Of a stretch of 32,524 bases of DNA, positions 10,082 to 18,430 are shown one piece after another. The position numbers and the translations under genes are program-made. The first letter of the stretch is position 1, and each line of letters begins with the position of its first letter. The notes beneath the pieces were generated by a model. The model was given only the letters and a program-made list of their open reading frames with translations, did not search any database and was not told where the DNA came from. Source of the DNA: Bifidobacterium breve (lineage in GTDB: Bacteria; Actinomycetota; Thermoleophilia; Gaiellales; F1-60-MAGs149); contig CAMDVX010000005.1 of NCBI GenBank assembly GCA_945877865.1, positions 1-32,524 on the forward strand, in the 5' to 3' direction.

Positions 10082-10543
10082 CTAACGACAGCGGCGGCAG
10101 GCGCCGCGGAGTGCGATGTCATGGGCGTCGACGCGAAAGTCGACGCGGTCAGCAACGGCGTGGATGGCAGCCTCGAGCTCGCCGTCGTGGAAGGCTTCGA
10201 CCGCGCCACAGGCGTTGCAGACGAGGTGGTGGTGGTGCTCCCCGTTGGGGTGGGCGGGCTCGTAGCGGGCGACGCCATCGCCGGTGTCGACGCGGGTGAT
10301 GAGCGCGAGCCCGTGCAGAAGCTCGAGGGTGCGGTAGACGCTGGCGATGCCGATGGCGGTACCGTCGGTGGTGATCCGCGCATGGATCTCCTGCGCGCTG
10401 GCGCAGCAGGCCTGGCTGTCGAGCGCTGCGAGCACGGCGTTGCGGGCGGCGCTGGCGCGGGAGCCGCGACGCGAGAGCGCCTCGTCCGCGTGGGTGCTCC
10501 AGCTGGGAGCGGAGGGTCGATGGTGGTGGGGTTCGGCGCTCAT
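10082..10543 (-). CDS. Fur-family transcriptional regulator (Zur-like)
   Basis: SVYRTLELLHGLALITRVDTGDGVARYEP, HHHHLVCNACGAVEAF, CRRC; adjacent to a ZIP transporter. ATG 10543 is preceded by TAGAGT-N7; an alternative GTG at 10552 exists. Confidence 0.85.
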   Translation of the reverse strand: MSAEPHHHRPSAPSWSTHADEALSRRGSRASAARNAVLAALDSQACCASAQEIHARITTDGTAIGIASVYRTLELLHGLALITRVDTGDGVARYEPAHPNGEHHHHLVCNACGAVEAFHDGELEAAIHAVADRVDFRVDAHDIALRGACRRCR

Positions 10544-10559
10544 GGCTTGCACTCTATCC

Positions 10560-10578
10560 GATAATGAGTATCATTACC
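10560..10578. promoter_or_regulatory. Fur/Zur box GATAATGAGTATCATTACC in the divergent fur/ZIP intergenic region
   Basis: Palindromic core TAATGA-GTA-TCATTA (10562-10576); 16 of 19 positions match the classical E. coli Fur box GATAATGATAATCATTATC. Confidence 0.8.
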
Positions 10579-10583
10579 AACCA

Positions 10584-11309
10584 GTGATTCCGCTCCTCAA
10601 GCTGCTGCCGTTCGTCACGACCATGCTCGGAGGCGCCGTCGCGCTGCGGGCGCACCGGCGGCTGCATCTGGTCTATGGCGTTGCGGGTGGCGCGATGCTC
10701 GGGCTCGCCGGCTTTCATCTCCTGCCCGAGCTGGGCGAGTTCGACGCCCCGGTCATCGGCGGCGTGCCGCTGCCGTTTCTGATGGTGATCGCCTCATTCC
10801 TGCTGATGCTGGTGCTGGAGGAGCTGATCGGCCCCCACCCGACCGACGACGACAGCAGCGGTGAGCACCGGCACCCACACGTCGGCCTGATTGGTGCCAG
10901 CGCGCTCGTCGCTCACTCGTTTCTCGACGGCCTCGCGATTGGCATCGGCTTCACCGTCTCTGCCTCCATCGGCGTTGCCATCCTCGTCGCGGTCCTCGCC
11001 CACGACTTCGCAGACGGCATGGCGACCGCGGCCATCATGCGCCGCCACGGCAACACGCAGAGACGCACCTGGGTGCTGGTGCTGGCAGCTGCTCTGGCGC
11101 CGGTCGCTGGTGCCTTCATCGGCGGGGCTCTGCACCTGTCGGAGGCGTGGATCGCCAACTACGCGGGGTTCTTTGCTGGCACGCTGATCTTCTTCGCCAC
11201 GCGGGACATGATTCCGGGTGCACGCCAAAGCGGCACAGCCCGCACCACCCTCGTCACGGTCACCGGGGGTGTGCTGCTGATGTGGCTGCTGGCGGCTGCG
11301 GGCGTCTAG
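10584..11309 (+). CDS. ZIP family metal (probably zinc) transporter
   Basis: HSFLDGLAIGIGFTVSASIGVAILVAVLAHDFADGMATAAIM (ZIP TM4/TM5 signature), His-rich loop GEHRHPHVG. GTG 10584 chosen; ATG 10623 is an alternative. Confidence 0.88.
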   Translation: MIPLLKLLPFVTTMLGGAVALRAHRRLHLVYGVAGGAMLGLAGFHLLPELGEFDAPVIGGVPLPFLMVIASFLLMLVLEELIGPHPTDDDSSGEHRHPHVGLIGASALVAHSFLDGLAIGIGFTVSASIGVAILVAVLAHDFADGMATAAIMRRHGNTQRRTWVLVLAAALAPVAGAFIGGALHLSEAWIANYAGFFAGTLIFFATRDMIPGARQSGTARTTLVTVTGGVLLMWLLAAAGV

Positions 11310-11312
11310 CTG

Positions 11313-11329
11313 AGGGACGGTCCGTCCCT
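11313..11329. terminator. Inverted repeat AGGGACGG-T-CCGTCCCT just after the ZIP gene
   Basis: Perfect 8-bp arms starting 4 nt after the stop codon. Confidence 0.5.
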
Positions 11330-11405
11330 GCGCCGGGCTGCACGATTCGGCTCGGGCCCAGCAGGGCAGGCGCGCCCCGCTAGGTCCGAGCCGATCGTAC
11401 CGCTG

Positions 11406-11792
11406 CTACGGCCTAGGTGGCCAGATGCCGGCCAGGGTGATCGCGTAGTTGAGCGCGAGGCCGGCGGCCCCACTGTTGACGAGCTGCGTGGGCACCGCAG
11501 TCGCCTTCTCCGGCTGGCCGTTGGAGAAGCTTGCGAGCGCCAGCGGCTCCGTCGCTCCCTGGACATAGGTCTCCCCGTTGGAGGCAGTACCGGCGCCGAC
11601 CGGAACCGCACCACGCAGATCGGGCAGCATATAAGTGCTGCGGCCATCCCCGCCGTAGGTGGTCCCGAGCAACGCGAAGAGAGCGTTGTTCTGGCTGATG
11701 GCCATGGTCTGCCCCCAGCAAAACGCCGTGTTGATGGGCGCAAAGTTCGACGCGGTCAGGCCGATCGATGCGTAGTAGTCGTCAGGTCCCAT
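11406..11792 (-). CDS. Phage tail collar-domain / microcystin-dependent-type protein
   Basis: FAPINTAFCWGQTMAISQNNALFALLGTTYGGDGRSTYMLPDLRGAVPVGAG and C-terminal LALNYAITLAGIWPPRP, typical of tail-collar proteins. Confidence 0.85.
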   Translation of the reverse strand: MGPDDYYASIGLTASNFAPINTAFCWGQTMAISQNNALFALLGTTYGGDGRSTYMLPDLRGAVPVGAGTASNGETYVQGATEPLALASFSNGQPEKATAVPTQLVNSGAAGLALNYAITLAGIWPPRP

Positions 11793-11793
11793 G

Positions 11794-12327
11794 TCAGGCC
11801 CCCTTTGGCATGAAGCGGTCGATGATGGCTTGGTACACGTCGTCGTACACGAGCGAGATGGTTAGCGGAAACTTCGTGCCATTGGTCGTCGCCGTGAACG
11901 TGCCATGGCCGAGCTTGGCGCCCTTCGTGCGCGTCATGAGCACGGAGAATCCTCCGGCCCAGTCCTTGGACCCGCGGGCAGCGCCGTCCGCGTGGCGGAG
12001 GGCGCTCACGTCGTCGACTCGAACTGTCATCGACTGGCCGGCTGCGTCGTGGAGCACGACGACTGCGTGCGCACGGTCGAAGTTCGTCCGCGTGTAGTGG
12101 CGGTGAGTGTTCTTGCAGACGAGGTCAGCCTCGGCGTGCTGCAGATGCGTGACGAGCTGGTTGTCCGCGGAAGCGTCGGCTGCGGCGCAGCAATCAGGGT
12201 CGTCCTGTGCGCCTGCGAGCCCTGGGATCGCAGCGAGCACACCGACGCCGGCGAGGCCTGCCGCGCCGAGAATTAGCCCGGAGCGGCTGAGCGAAGGTGG
12301 AGCATTGGTCGAACGTTGAGTGTCCAT
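11794..12327 (-). CDS. Predicted exported protein of unknown function, in an operon with the tail-collar gene
   Basis: N-terminal signal peptide SGLILGAAGLAGVGVLAAIPGLAGA|QDD; no family recognised; stop codon is 1 nt from the collar gene start; TAAAAT -10 7 nt upstream of ATG. Confidence 0.75.
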   Translation of the reverse strand: MDTQRSTNAPPSLSRSGLILGAAGLAGVGVLAAIPGLAGAQDDPDCCAAADASADNQLVTHLQHAEADLVCKNTHRHYTRTNFDRAHAVVVLHDAAGQSMTVRVDDVSALRHADGAARGSKDWAGGFSVLMTRTKGAKLGHGTFTATTNGTKFPLTISLVYDDVYQAIIDRFMPKGA

Positions 12328-12453
12328 GTAACCGATTTTAGCCTGCGGACATTGCGATTTCCACTACGCTCGTGTGTCCGCTGTCACAGCCGCTGCTGCC
12401 TGGGCGCGCATTGCCGCAGACGACGTATCCGTCCCCGCCACTAGCCTGTTGGC

Positions 12454-13800
12454 ATGGCCCGAGCTACGACCCGCTACACCTGCTCTGCCTGCGGTGAGGT
12501 TTCGCCGAAGTGGGAGGGCCGCTGCCCCGCCTGTGAGGCCTGGGGAACCGTCGAGGAGGACCGGCCCGCGCTCTCGCAGCGCAGCGGCCGCTCCGGCCCG
12601 GCCAAGGCCCGGCAATCGGTGGCGCTCGCTGACGTCTCCGCCGACGAGGCCGAGCGCATCCCGACGGGCATTGGCGAGCTCGACCGCGTGCTGGGCGGGG
12701 GCATCGTCCCCGGCTCGCTCGTGCTGCTCGGCGGCGAGCCCGGCATCGGCAAATCGACGCTCATGACGATGGCGCTGGCCGCGATCGCGCAGGAGCGCAG
12801 CGCGCTGCTCGTAACGGGCGAGGAGTCCGCTGCACAGGTGCGGCTTAGGGCTGAGCGGATCGGCGGCGCCGGCAAGATTCGCGTGGTTGCCGAGACCGAC
12901 CTCGGCGTCGTCGTCGCGACGATTGCACAAGAGAAGCCGGCAGTCTGCGTGGTCGACTCCGTGCAGACGCTGTGGACCGTGGATCTCGCCTCAGCACCCG
13001 GCTCGGTGTCGCAGGTACGCGAGGCGGCCGGCGAGCTCCTCCGCGTGGCCAAGCAGCACGGCGTCGCGATCGTGCTCGTCGGGCACGTCACCAAGGACGG
13101 GGCCGTGGCGGGCCCAAAGGTGCTGGAGCACCTCGTCGATGCCGTTCTGCTCTTCGAAGGCGAGCGCGGCGGCGAGCTGCGGGTGCTGCGGGCCGCCAAG
13201 AACCGGTTCGGCGCCACCAGCGAGCTCGGCGTCTTCGCGATGACGGGCCGCGGCCTTGAGGCCGTCGAGGATCCGTCGTCGCTGCTCGGCCGCGACGAGC
13301 TGGGGGCGACCGGCAGCGTGGTCGCCTGCACCATGGAGGGATCACGGCCGCTGCTGCTCGAGGTGCAGGCGCTCGTCTCGCCGAGCGAGCTTCCGCAGCC
13401 ACGTCGGCTTGCCAACGGCATCGATCGCAACCGCCTTGCCATGCTGCTCGCCGTCCTCTCGCGGCACGCGCAGCTCGGCCTCGGATCGGCCGACGTGTTT
13501 GTCAACGTCGTTGGTGGCGTACGGGTCGACGACCCTGCCGTCGACCTCGCCGTCGCCCTCGCGGTCACCTCCGCCAGCCGCGGCGTGCCAACCGGGCCGC
13601 TCGTGGCGATCGGTGAGCTCGGTCTGACCGGTCGCCTGCGCCCTGTCGCGCAGGTCGAGCGGCGGCTCAAGGAGGCGCAGCGGCTCGGCATCGAGCAGGC
13701 CGTCGTCCCGCCCGGTGCGCCCCCCGTGCCCGGCATCATCGTGCGCTCCGCAGGCTCAATCGCCGATGCGCTCGCGCTCGCCCTCGGCGCCACCGCGTAA
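12454..13800 (+). CDS. radA: DNA repair protein RadA
   Basis: Zn finger CSACGEVSPKWEGRCPAC, Walker A GGEPGIGKST, KNRFG motif, Lon-like C-terminal domain (VNVVGGVRVDDPAVDLAVALAVTSA). Confidence 0.96.
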   Translation: MARATTRYTCSACGEVSPKWEGRCPACEAWGTVEEDRPALSQRSGRSGPAKARQSVALADVSADEAERIPTGIGELDRVLGGGIVPGSLVLLGGEPGIGKSTLMTMALAAIAQERSALLVTGEESAAQVRLRAERIGGAGKIRVVAETDLGVVVATIAQEKPAVCVVDSVQTLWTVDLASAPGSVSQVREAAGELLRVAKQHGVAIVLVGHVTKDGAVAGPKVLEHLVDAVLLFEGERGGELRVLRAAKNRFGATSELGVFAMTGRGLEAVEDPSSLLGRDELGATGSVVACTMEGSRPLLLEVQALVSPSELPQPRRLANGIDRNRLAMLLAVLSRHAQLGLGSADVFVNVVGGVRVDDPAVDLAVALAVTSASRGVPTGPLVAIGELGLTGRLRPVAQVERRLKEAQRLGIEQAVVPPGAPPVPGIIVRSAGSIADALALALGATA

Positions 13801-13817
13801 GCCGTCCGGACCGGCGG

Positions 13818-14678
13818 CTACCCCCGCGCCGCGATCCGCTCTGCGAGGCGCTCGCTGCCGGCGGCAGCGCAGGCAGCGGCTCCCGCAGACCAGTCTGGCT
13901 CGCCGTCCGGCGGCCGCGTGAGGGGCAGGTCGTCCCGCATCACCGCGATCTGGCGGAAGCGGCGCAGCTCGTCGGCCTGCTGCGAGAGCGCCGCGGCCTT
14001 GGCGGGCGTGAGCTCCCCGGCATGGGCGATGACGCCTTCGAGATCACCGAAGCGCTGCAGGAGCCCGGCCGCCGTCTTCTGCCCGATCCCGCGCGCGCCC
14101 GGCAGATTGTCGGAGGGGTCGCCACGCAGCGCGATCAGGTCCGGCACCTGCGCCGGCGTGACGCCGTAGCGGTCGATCACGCCCGCTGGATCAACGCTCT
14201 CCGTCTCAGAGATCCCCGCCAGGGGACGAACCACCGTGGTCTGTGCTGATGCGAGCTGAAAGGCGTCGCGATCGTGCGTGAGCACGAGCGAGCAGCCGCC
14301 AGCTGCCTCCTCGAGCGCCACGAGGGTCGCGCAGACGTCATCGGCCTCCCACGGGTCAAGGCGGAGCGCCGGGATCCCGAACGCCGAGATCAGCGCTGGC
14401 AGCGCATCAAGCTGGACAATCAGGTCGTCAGGAAACGGAGCTCGCTGCGCCTGATACGCGGGCCAGAGCTCGTTGCGATAGGAGGGCAGGCGGCTGTCGA
14501 TCGCGACGGCGATGGCCCGCGGCTCGAAGACATCCCACGCTCTCACCAGCATGGTGATGGTTCCCTGCAGCAGGCCGATGGGCTGACCGTTGCCGCCGGT
14601 GATCGACCCGAGCGCGTGGTAGGCGCGGTGGGCGAGGGCGTCGCCATCGACGATCAGGAGCGGCTTCTGCAGCGTCAC
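13818..14678 (-). CDS. Stand-alone 5'-3' exonuclease (PolA N-terminal / FEN-like)
   Basis: LLIVDGDALAHRAYHAL, DPWEADDVCATL, LTHDRDAFQLA, GDPSDNLPGARGIGQKTAAGLLQRFGDLEGV. Start set to GTG 14678 (TATGGT-N6-GTG). Confidence 0.88.
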   Translation of the reverse strand: MTLQKPLLIVDGDALAHRAYHALGSITGGNGQPIGLLQGTITMLVRAWDVFEPRAIAVAIDSRLPSYRNELWPAYQAQRAPFPDDLIVQLDALPALISAFGIPALRLDPWEADDVCATLVALEEAAGGCSLVLTHDRDAFQLASAQTTVVRPLAGISETESVDPAGVIDRYGVTPAQVPDLIALRGDPSDNLPGARGIGQKTAAGLLQRFGDLEGVIAHAGELTPAKAAALSQQADELRRFRQIAVMRDDLPLTRPPDGEPDWSAGAAACAAAGSERLAERIAARG

Positions 14679-14683
14679 CCGGC

Positions 14684-14690
14684 TACCATA
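14684..14690. promoter_or_regulatory. Symmetric -10 element TACCATA serving exonuclease (-) and disA (+)
   Basis: TACCAT on + lies 8 nt before ATG 14698; TATGGT on - lies 6 nt before GTG 14678. Predicted divergent start sites are about 18-20 bp apart. Confidence 0.5.
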
Positions 14691-14697
14691 CCGATCC

Positions 14698-15771
14698 ATG
14701 GCCCTCGATCCTCGCCGCAACCCGCGACTCATCGCTGCGCTCAAGCTGCTGGCCCCAGGCTCCGAGCTGCGGGCCGGCGTCAACGACATCATCAAGGGGC
14801 ACCTCGGAGCGCTGATCGTGATCGCAGATCGCGAGGAGATCGAGCCGCTCGTTTCGGGCGGGCTCGACGTCGACATCCCCTTCTCGCCGCAGATGCTCTA
14901 CGAGCTCGCCAAGCTGGACGGGGCGATCCTGCTGGATGCCGGTCTTGCTCGCATTCTGATCGCCAACGTCCATCTGATGCCCGACGCCGCCGTGCCGACG
15001 TCAGAGACCGGCACTCGCCATCGCACCGCCGAGCGCGTCGCCCGCCAGACGGGTGCGATCGTGATCGCCATCTCGCAGGAGCGCGACACCGTCAACGTCT
15101 ACACGGGTGGAGCGCGCTACCAGCTCGACTCGATCAGCGAGGTGCTCGCCAAGGCGACGCAGGGGCTGTCGACGCTGCAGAACCGTCGCACGCAGCTCGA
15201 TCGCGCTGCTGACGATCTGACCCTGCAGGAGCTGGTCGGCGATGTGGTGATCGACGATGTCCTGACGGTGCTGCAGCGCTCCGAGATGGCGGCGCGAATG
15301 ATCGGCGAGCTCGAACGCAACGTGGTCGAGCTCGGCCTCGATGGCCGGCTCGTCGCCATGCAGCTGAGCGAGCTCTCTGACGGCGTGTTCGAGGAGCGCA
15401 TCGCGACCATCCGCGATTACCGAAACGCGGAGACGACGGCAGACGATGACGAGGTCGTCCAGCGGCTCGCGGGCCTGCGCTACAGCGAGCTCGTGGTGGT
15501 GCGGAAGCTTGCGGAGACGCTCGGCTACGAAGCCGTCGCTGGCAGCGAGGGCGCTCTGCGTCCACGCGGCTACCGCGCGCTCGCGCGCGCAGCAGACCTT
15601 GACGACGCCGAGACCGCGCAGGTGATCGCGGCATTTCCCTCGTTCGACGCCTTGATGCGGGCAACGCTCCGCGAGCTTGAGGCCGTTGACGGGCTCGCTC
15701 CCTCTCGCGCTGATGACGTCCAGCAGGGTCTTCGTCGGCTCCACGACCGTGTGCTTCGTCAGGGCAAATGA
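14698..15771 (+). CDS. disA: DNA integrity scanning protein DisA (diadenylate cyclase)
   Basis: LGALIVIAD, DGAILLD, SETGTRHRTAERVARQTGAIVIAISQERDTVNVY (DAC domain), C-terminal HhH region. Confidence 0.95.
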   Translation: MALDPRRNPRLIAALKLLAPGSELRAGVNDIIKGHLGALIVIADREEIEPLVSGGLDVDIPFSPQMLYELAKLDGAILLDAGLARILIANVHLMPDAAVPTSETGTRHRTAERVARQTGAIVIAISQERDTVNVYTGGARYQLDSISEVLAKATQGLSTLQNRRTQLDRAADDLTLQELVGDVVIDDVLTVLQRSEMAARMIGELERNVVELGLDGRLVAMQLSELSDGVFEERIATIRDYRNAETTADDDEVVQRLAGLRYSELVVVRKLAETLGYEAVAGSEGALRPRGYRALARAADLDDAETAQVIAAFPSFDALMRATLRELEAVDGLAPSRADDVQQGLRRLHDRVLRQGK

Positions 15772-15831
15772 GCTTCCCCTGACGGTGCTTCCTCGGCTAT
15801 CCTTTCGCTCCGTGGATTGGAGGCGCACGTC

Positions 15832-16353
15832 GTGTTCAAGGTAGGAGACCGGATCGTCTATCCCCAGCACGGCGCGGGCCTCATCGATGGCATCGAGACG
15901 CGCACTGTTCTTGGCGAGCAGGTCGAGTACCTCACGATCCGCATCTTCTCGGACAACCTCGTCGTGCGGATCCCCGTGAACCGGGTCGAGGAGCTTGGCT
16001 TGCGGCGAGTGATGGACCGCAAGGGTGCCAACGCCGTGCTGGCCGTCCTCGCCGAGGACGTCACCGTCGACACGGGCTCGTGGAGCCGTCGCTTCCGAAC
16101 CAACAAGGACAAGATCCGTGCCGGCGACGTGCGTGAGATCGCCGAGGTCATCCGCGACCTCGCAATGCGAGACTCCGAGCGGCCGCTCTCGTCGGGTGAG
16201 CGCCAGCTGCTGGCGCAGGCCAAGCGCATCCTCTCGTCCGAGCTCCGCTGGGTGCTGGAGAAGGACGAGGATCAGACGAACGAGCACCTCGACCGGCTGC
16301 TGGCCGATCTTGCGGCGGCTCGCGCTGAGGCGCGCGCAGCGCGCTCCCAGTAG
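15832..16353 (+). CDS. carD: CarD-family RNA polymerase-interacting regulator
   Basis: VFKVGDRIVYPQHGAGLIDGIETR, LVVRIPVNRVEELGLR; GTG start with GGAGG SD 8 nt upstream. Confidence 0.93.
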   Translation: MFKVGDRIVYPQHGAGLIDGIETRTVLGEQVEYLTIRIFSDNLVVRIPVNRVEELGLRRVMDRKGANAVLAVLAEDVTVDTGSWSRRFRTNKDKIRAGDVREIAEVIRDLAMRDSERPLSSGERQLLAQAKRILSSELRWVLEKDEDQTNEHLDRLLADLAAARAEARAARSQ

Positions 16354-16359
16354 GCGGAC

Positions 16360-17055
16360 GTGGGCGATACCGTCGCCGTCTGGGCGGTCGTGGTGGCGGC
16401 CGGTTCGGGAGAGCGCCTTGGGGCCGACGTCCCAAAGGCATTCGTGCGTTTCGGTGAGGACCCGTTGATCGCCGCGTCGGTCGCCGCGCTTGACGAGCAT
16501 CCCGGGATCGATGGCATCGTGCTGGTCGTGCCGGCCGGCTGGGAGGAGCGCGCCACCTTCATGGCCGATGACATCGGGGCGAGCAAGGCCTCGATTGCGG
16601 TGGCCGGCGGCGCGACGCGCTCCGACTCGGTCGCGCTCGGCGTGGCCGAGGTGCCGCCGGATGCTGTGCTGATTCTGGTCCACGACGCTGCGCGTCCGCT
16701 GGTGCCGAGCGACCTCGTCGATCGCCTGCTGGCAGGCTTTGGCGACGGTGCCGACGGCGTGATTCCCGCGCTCTTCGTCAGCGATACCGTCAAGCGCATC
16801 GATGCGGCGGGCCGCGTGCTGGAGACGCTCGATCGCTCTGAGCTGCGCCTCGTGCAGACGCCCCAGGCGTTTCAGGCGGACGTCCTGCGGCGCGCGCTGG
16901 CGGCGCCCGATCGCTCGACTGGCACTGACTGCGCCAGCCTCGTCGAGCGCGTCGGCGGCACGGTCATCGTCGTGCCGGGCGATGCGAGGGCTCTGAAGAT
17001 CACGACGCGCGCAGATCTGGCACGCGCTGAGGAGCTGCGCGCAGATGCTCACTGA
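16360..17055 (+). CDS. ispD: 2-C-methyl-D-erythritol 4-phosphate cytidylyltransferase
   Basis: VVVAAGSGERLGADVPKAFV, VLILVHDAARPLV, VQTPQAFQADVLRRA, TDCASLVE. Confidence 0.95.
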   Translation: MGDTVAVWAVVVAAGSGERLGADVPKAFVRFGEDPLIAASVAALDEHPGIDGIVLVVPAGWEERATFMADDIGASKASIAVAGGATRSDSVALGVAEVPPDAVLILVHDAARPLVPSDLVDRLLAGFGDGADGVIPALFVSDTVKRIDAAGRVLETLDRSELRLVQTPQAFQADVLRRALAAPDRSTGTDCASLVERVGGTVIVVPGDARALKITTRADLARAEELRADAH

Positions 17056-17872
17056 CCATCACACCCATCTGGCGCCCGACGACGACCCGCTCGACGAGGA
17101 GGCGCTGTCGATCGAGCGGATCGTGGCGCACGTCACGGCAGCGATGGATCGCGGTCTCGCTGCGGTGGCGGTCACCGAGCACATCTATCGCTTCCGCGTG
17201 GCCAAGCCGGCCTGGGCACACCCGTACTGGGAGACGCAGACGCAGTGGGACATTGACGCCTACTGGGAGGCGCTCAGCGAGGCCAAGGCGATCGGCTTTC
17301 CTCTGCTCGTGGGGATTGAGTGCGACTGGCTGCCAACGGGGCAGGAGGTGCTGGTTGAGGCGCTCCGCGGACGCCCCTGGGATCTCATCCTCGGCAGCAT
17401 CCACTGGGTCGATGAGGGTGCGGTCGACTACGACCTGTACTCGGCGTTCGATCACATCGACTCTGAGGCGCTGTGGCGGGGCTACGTCGATCGCTACGCC
17501 CGCGCTGCGCTGAGCGGCCAGTTCGATGTGATGACGCATGCGGACCTGCCCAAGTCGTTTGGACCGCTGCCCTCCCCGGCCACGCTCGGCTGGGCCTATG
17601 ACGCGATCGCCGATGCGCTGGCAGCAGGTGGCGTCTGCCTGGAGGTTTCGACGGCGGGGCTCCGCAAAGCGGCCCGCGAGCTCTACCCAAGCCGCGCTCT
17701 GCTCGAGCGCTGCAATCAGCGGGGCGTGCCGATCGTCCTCTCGTCTGATGCGCATGCGCCGGCTGACATCGCTCGCGACTTCGAGCTCGCCGTCGAGGCC
17801 GCGGTTGCGGCAGGCTACTCCGAGGTCCAGCAGCTCAAGGGCCGCGATCGGCGCCCGGTGCCAATTGGCTGA
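17045..17872 (+). CDS. PHP-domain phosphoesterase (histidinol-phosphatase-like)
   Basis: MLTDHHTHL, VTEHIYRF, GIECDWL, LGSIHWVD, MTHADLPK, SSDAHAP metal-ligand motifs. Confidence 0.88.
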   Translation: MLTDHHTHLAPDDDPLDEEALSIERIVAHVTAAMDRGLAAVAVTEHIYRFRVAKPAWAHPYWETQTQWDIDAYWEALSEAKAIGFPLLVGIECDWLPTGQEVLVEALRGRPWDLILGSIHWVDEGAVDYDLYSAFDHIDSEALWRGYVDRYARAALSGQFDVMTHADLPKSFGPLPSPATLGWAYDAIADALAAGGVCLEVSTAGLRKAARELYPSRALLERCNQRGVPIVLSSDAHAPADIARDFELAVEAAVAAGYSEVQQLKGRDRRPVPIG

Positions 17873-18353
17873 TCTCCGCGTCGGCACGGCAGTCGATGCC
17901 CATCGCCTCGTTGCGAATCGGCCGCTGGTGCTTGGTGGCGTCACCATCTCGCACTCGCACGGTCTCGAGGGCCACTCGGACGCGGACGTCGTCTGCCACG
18001 TCCTGCTCGACGCCTCGCTGGGCGCGGCTGGCCTCGACGACATCGGTCGGATGTTCCCGTCGGATGCGAAGTGGGAGGGTGCGGCCTCGCTCGACCTGCT
18101 GCGGCTCGCCTATCTACGCCTTGCCGCCGAGGGCTGGTCGCTCGTCAACGCTGATTGCATGGTGGTCGCGATGCAGCCACGCCTCGCACCGTACGTGGCG
18201 GAGATGCGGGCGCACTGCGCAGGGGCGATGCAATCCTCGTCGGATCGCGTCTCGGTCCGTGCCACCGGCACGGACGGCCTCGGCTTCACCGGCCGGGGGG
18301 AAGGCATCGCAGCGCAGGCCGTCGTGCTGCTCGAGCGGACCGCTCTGGTCTAG
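17865..18353 (+). CDS. ispF: 2-C-methyl-D-erythritol 2,4-cyclodiphosphate synthase
   Basis: VGTAVDAHRLVANRPLVLGGVTISHSHGLEGHSDADVVCHVLLDA, ATGTDGLGFTGRGEGIAAQAVVLL. Predicted TTG start overlapping the PHP stop. Confidence 0.93.
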   Translation: MADLRVGTAVDAHRLVANRPLVLGGVTISHSHGLEGHSDADVVCHVLLDASLGAAGLDDIGRMFPSDAKWEGAASLDLLRLAYLRLAAEGWSLVNADCMVVAMQPRLAPYVAEMRAHCAGAMQSSSDRVSVRATGTDGLGFTGRGEGIAAQAVVLLERTALV

Positions 18354-18369
18354 CTCGGCTGAGGTGGAC

Positions 18370-18408
18370 GCCGCGCTGCCGTGGTACCTGAGCCCACAGC
18401 AACGCGGC
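18370..18408. terminator. Hairpin between convergent ispF and htpX
   Basis: GCCGCGcTGCcGTGG ... CCACaGCAaCGCGGC, about 15-bp stem with two mismatches. Confidence 0.5.
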
Positions 18409-18430
18409 GCCTGCCAAGCCGTTAGGCCTG

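Noticed and set aside
12474-13793. 439-aa minus-strand ORF antisense to radA
   Set aside because: Ser/Thr/Pro/Arg-rich shadow frame of radA; no domain signal.
15001-17052. 683-aa minus-strand ORF antisense to disA/carD/ispD
   Set aside because: GC-rich antisense shadow ORF; His/Arg/Asp-rich low-information translation opposite three well-supported genes.
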